8,324 bases of DNA from an uncultured Caryophanales bacterium (GTDB lineage Bacteria; Bacillota_I; Bacilli_A; RFN20; CAG-826): NCBI GenBank assembly GCA_946183335.1, contig CAMGZN010000044.1, positions 1 to 8,324 on the forward strand, in the 5' to 3' direction. Positions 6,324 through 8,324 of this stretch are shown one piece after another. A model generated the notes under the pieces. The model made no database searches. It worked only from the letters and a program-made list of their open reading frames with translations, and had not been told where the DNA came from. The position numbers and the translations under genes were made by a program. The stretch's first letter is position 1, and each line of letters opens with the position of its first letter.

Positions 6324-7273
6324 TACTTTTGATATCGATGAAGAGGGATGTATTTATAAACCTTCGAAATATAATCTGGATAAAGTGGGTATTTAGAACT
6401 AGAAATTGATTCAGCTAAAGCTGATGAGCCAGAGAAAAGAAGAATTAAGAAAAGTGGACCAATAATTGACCAATGGAAAATTCCATTCACTGCCACACCT
6501 GCGCCGATTGTCATGATGTAAAGGGAAATCCAAATTCCTTGTTCTCCAAGATAGTTTGGATGTCTCATTCTGCCCCATAAACCAATTGTATTGAATCCAA
6601 GATTATACGGATCTTCTAATTCATTAAGTGCTTTTCCTTCTTTTAGAAAGGCTTTCTTTGTTTCGTGGAATTTCCATTGTTCTTCGTCAGCAATCGTTTC
6701 AATTAGAACAAACGAAAGAGCTAAGCCAGCAGCGACAAAGTCCCAAGCGCCAAAAGCGGCGGGAGAATCCATCACCGCAAGCGCTGGGAATGTAATTGCT
6801 AAAACAATGGCGTTTTGATAAATCGAAATGAAGAAAAGATTGAACATCGACCAGGCAATATTCTTTTTAAAGAACTTTGATCCATGGACGATTTTCCAAC
6901 GATAATCTTCTTCACCTTGCCAAAACTTCCAGGAATACGCGCCTTTTCGTCCAAAATTAATTGTTAAACGAATACCCCAAATGGTTGCGATTAGAGCATA
7001 AACAATTAGACGAACATCAAATCCGCCTTTGGCGCAGATCACCCAAGAATAGGCAATTGGAAGTAAGCTCCAAAGTTTATCCATTTGGGAATAATTGTGG
7101 GTGAGTTCACCAACAACGAAGCAATAAAGCATGCTTGCGCCACAGATTATCCCAAGTATAATCATTGTTTCAGATTGATTCTCTGTTAGATGTAAATCAC
7201 TAAAGACTAGTGAGAGAATTGACAAGGTTAAAATAACAAGGACTGAAATAACAGTTGGTAAATATTTCTTCAT
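6323..7273 (-). CDS. DUF1295 / steroid 5-alpha-reductase-like integral membrane protein
   Basis: A 316-residue multi-pass membrane protein. Hydrophobic segments are seen at about 7-25, 37-55, 68-82, 87-105, 142-168, 176-194, 246-264 and 268-284. The C-terminal half carries the signature shared by DUF1295 and the related SRD5A/ICMT-type enzymes: LWGRMRHPNYLGEQG (232-246) and a tail motif KYPLYPDY followed by IPLHR (294-313). Further conserved-looking features are MDKLWSLLP (64-72), GEEDYRW (120-126) and ETIADEEQW (192-200). In characterised relatives these regions bind NADPH or a methyl donor, and act on lipids or isoprenoids; the substrate here is unknown. The start is set by TGGAG at 7282-7286, 8 bases before the ATG. 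It precedes ppa on the same strand. The family assignment is firm, but the specific reaction should not be assumed. Confidence 0.88.
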   Translation of the reverse strand: MKKYLPTVISVLVILTLSILSLVFSDLHLTENQSETMIILGIICGASMLYCFVVGELTHNYSQMDKLWSLLPIAYSWVICAKGGFDVRLIVYALIATIWGIRLTINFGRKGAYSWKFWQGEEDYRWKIVHGSKFFKKNIAWSMFNLFFISIYQNAIVLAITFPALAVMDSPAAFGAWDFVAAGLALSFVLIETIADEEQWKFHETKKAFLKEGKALNELEDPYNLGFNTIGLWGRMRHPNYLGEQGIWISLYIMTIGAGVAVNGIFHWSIIGPLFLILLFSGSSALAESISSSKYPLYPDYISKVYKYIPLHRYQK

Positions 7274-7292
7274 ATAAACTACTCCAAAAACG

Positions 7293-7321
7293 ATTATATA
7301 ATAAAAAGTTAGTTAATCGTA
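7293..7321 (-). promoter_or_regulatory. Putative promoter of the DUF1295-ppa unit, overlapping the thiF terminator
   Basis: A perfect TATAAT (minus strand, 7298-7293) lies 19 bases upstream of the DUF1295 ATG. The matching -35 position (about 7316-7321, TACGAT) is weak and falls inside the loop and stem of the thiF terminator. The -10 is good enough to propose a promoter; the -35 is not. Confidence 0.5.
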
Positions 7322-7327
7322 ACTAAC
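7303..7327 (-). terminator. Intrinsic terminator of the thiS-thiF operon
   Basis: On the minus strand GTTAGTTA (7327-7320) pairs perfectly with TAACTAAC (7315-7308) across the 4-base loop CGAT and is followed by five T (7307-7303). The stem begins one base after the thiF stop codon. The stem is AT-rich, so termination may be partial, which would let thiF transcripts continue into the DUF1295 gene. Confidence 0.75.
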
Positions 7328-7328
7328 A

Positions 7329-7994
7329 TTATATCTTTGTGTAGCCGAACTTTGAATTCTCTGAATCAAAGTAATAAAGCGTATCGCTTGGAGAATCTCC
7401 AACAAGATACTTTAATAAATGGACACTCGCCATTGAAGCGATTGTGCCAACCATCGGGCCCATCACGCCATCGCGAGGTTCTTTTTTAATATCCGGATTA
7501 AAGACATCCAATAATGACTTCTTTTCAAAAAGACAATACTGTCCTCGATTTCCATCAACACCAATATGAAGGAATGGGATTTTGTGCTTTGCACAAGATT
7601 CGCCTAAAACTAACTTAGTTTCCCAATTATCCACCGCATCAATAACGATATCAAAGTTATTAACAAATCGATCGACGTTTTCCTTAGTAATCTTTTCTTC
7701 AATTGCTTTTACTTCTAAGGCAGAATTTTTCTTTTTAAGTTCAGATTGGACGACTTCAACCTTCTTTTTACCGACATCTTCTTCTTTTAAAAGAATTTGA
7801 CGATTAAGGTTTGATAATTCAACCTGATCAAAGTCGACGATTGAAAGATGAACAATACCATTTGTAACTAAAGAGGTTGCAACGTATTGTCCAACTCCAC
7901 CAACACCAATAAGTAAAACTTTCTTACTTTGTAAGACGTGAAGTTTTTCTTCACTAAAGGTGGAGAGTTCTAAAAGGCGGTCATAGCGAGACAT
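7329..7994 (-). CDS. thiF: ThiF-family sulfur-carrier adenylyltransferase (minimal, zinc-less form)
   Basis: E1-like enzyme expected to adenylate the C-terminal glycine of the ThiS encoded just upstream, the first step of sulfur transfer into the thiamine thiazole ring. The 221-residue protein has the nucleotide-binding GVGGVG (30-35), Asp54 in VDFDQVELSNLNRQ (53-66, with Asn62 and Arg65 of the ATP site), the Lys cluster at 76-78 and DAVDNWETK (119-127), followed by GVMGPMVGTIAS (176-187). Unlike E. coli ThiF and MoeB it has no CxxC zinc pairs, and the position matching the sulfur-accepting Cys before the GV-GP motif reads EPRDGVMGP, with no Cys. Only Cys134 and Cys154 are present. Shorter zinc-less ThiF proteins are known in Firmicutes. 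The ATG overlaps the thiS stop (TAATG), and GAGGT at 8003-8007, 8 bases upstream, serves as its ribosome binding site. MoeB- or TcdA-like roles are alternatives, but the ThiS neighbour favours ThiF. Confidence 0.85.
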   Translation of the reverse strand: MSRYDRLLELSTFSEEKLHVLQSKKVLLIGVGGVGQYVATSLVTNGIVHLSIVDFDQVELSNLNRQILLKEEDVGKKKVEVVQSELKKKNSALEVKAIEEKITKENVDRFVNNFDIVIDAVDNWETKLVLGESCAKHKIPFLHIGVDGNRGQYCLFEKKSLLDVFNPDIKKEPRDGVMGPMVGTIASMASVHLLKYLVGDSPSDTLYYFDSENSKFGYTKI

Positions 7995-8200
7995 TATCCA
8001 CCACCTCGAACATAAATTAATTCAATGACGTCGCCATCATTTAAAACATGTTCTTTAAATTTGGCCCTTGGAACAAAAGTTCCATTTACAGAAATCACTA
8101 ACCAAGGGACAGCTTCAACTTTCTTGTAATCTAAAAGATCTTTGATGGTCATGCCTTCTTTGTATTCATTTGATAGACAGGAATCAACTTTTAGATACAT
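7994..8200 (-). CDS. thiS: Sulfur carrier protein ThiS (ubiquitin-like)
   Basis: A 68-residue beta-grasp protein whose C-terminal Gly-Gly is adenylated by ThiF and then carries sulfur as thiocarboxylate for thiazole synthesis. Family features are VNGTFVPR (38-45), H51 in KEHVLNDGDVIEL (49-61) and the terminal RGGG (65-68). The length is typical of ThiS (about 65-70). The start is supported by GGAGG at 8210-8214, 9 bases before the ATG. The stop codon overlaps the thiF start by one base (TAATG). The codons for the C-terminal Arg-Gly-Gly also supply the GAGG of the thiF ribosome binding site. ThiS is favoured over MoaD or CysO by the NG-x-x-VPR and GD-x-IE spacing, and by the adjacent ThiF. Confidence 0.9.
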   Translation of the reverse strand: MYLKVDSCLSNEYKEGMTIKDLLDYKKVEAVPWLVISVNGTFVPRAKFKEHVLNDGDVIELIYVRGGG

Positions 8201-8201
8201 A

Positions 8202-8324
8202 TTAATAGGCCTCCAATAAAGCGTAGTTTACTTCTGGATAATGCATGTAAATCATTCTGGAGAAATCATCTCCATAGATGCCATAAATAGTCACAAGATA
8301 AACACCAGGACCTTGCATAATGAA
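8202..8324 (-). CDS. C-terminal fragment of an unidentified protein, upstream gene of the thiS-thiF operon
   Basis: The minus strand is open from the window edge to a TAA at 8204-8202, giving 40 residues that begin FIMQGPGVYLVTIYGIYGDD and end PEVNYALLEAY. The fragment is aromatic-rich (eight Tyr). The stop lies one base before the thiS ATG, and the thiS GGAGG sits inside its last codons, so it is almost certainly the preceding gene of the same operon. I do not recognise the family. It does not resemble the C-termini of ThiG or ThiH that I know, so an operon role in thiamine biosynthesis is only suggested by position. Confidence 0.7.
   Translation of the reverse strand, partial: FIMQGPGVYLVTIYGIYGDDFSRMIYMHYPEVNYALLEAY

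Noticed and set aside
12..8324. Mycoplasma-type genetic code (TGA as Trp)
   Set aside because: All stops are TAA, so this is not fully excluded. However, Trp residues checked in pdxK and mscS use TGG, and every gene is full length without reading any TGA.

Overview
The window is AT-rich and carries seven complete genes and one gene fragment, packed mostly on the minus strand. Six complete genes and the fragment are on the minus strand; only the first gene is on the plus strand. Every stop codon, including the fragment's, is TAA, the Trp codons I checked are TGG, and most minus-strand genes have good GGAGG-type ribosome binding sites. This suggests a low-GC Gram-positive-type bacterium of the Bacilli/Erysipelotrichales/Mollicutes-related kind, probably uncultured. 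That placement is inference from composition and protein style. No tRNA, rRNA, CRISPR array, insertion sequence or phage gene is visible.

Layout. (1) 12-836, plus strand: a pyridoxal/pyridoxamine kinase. It converges on the next operon and is separated from it by a bidirectional hairpin terminator at 851-882. (2) 933-5538, minus strand: a two-gene unit. The first gene encodes an 1170-residue protein with a charged N-terminus, a Ser/Thr-rich stretch, one Ala/Val-rich membrane segment and about nine tandem Ig/FN3-like modules. Nineteen bases downstream, behind a strong ribosome binding site, is an MscS-family mechanosensitive channel. (3) 5539-5720: an intergenic region with a likely promoter for that unit and a long inverted repeat acting as terminator of the next gene. 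(4) 5721-7273, minus strand: a DUF1295/steroid-5-alpha-reductase-like membrane protein followed by a family I inorganic pyrophosphatase. (5) 7329-8324, minus strand: a tight sulfur-carrier operon (unidentified gene fragment, thiS, thiF) ending in a hairpin terminator that abuts the promoter region of the DUF1295 gene.

How the genes work together. ThiS and ThiF form a sulfur-carrier/activating-enzyme pair for the thiazole moiety of thiamine, though this ThiF is a minimal form without the zinc cysteines. The pyridoxal kinase salvages vitamin B6. Pyrophosphatase pulls adenylation reactions, including the ThiF reaction, forward, but it is a general housekeeping enzyme. The least ordinary element is the large modular surface protein co-oriented with the MscS channel, which may be an envelope module. 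Its start codon lacks a visible Shine-Dalgarno sequence and sits directly under promoter-like hexamers, so the message may be leaderless. A second curiosity is a short motif (AATTGCTGGT plus flanks) present three times, only in the intergenic 3' flanks of genes.
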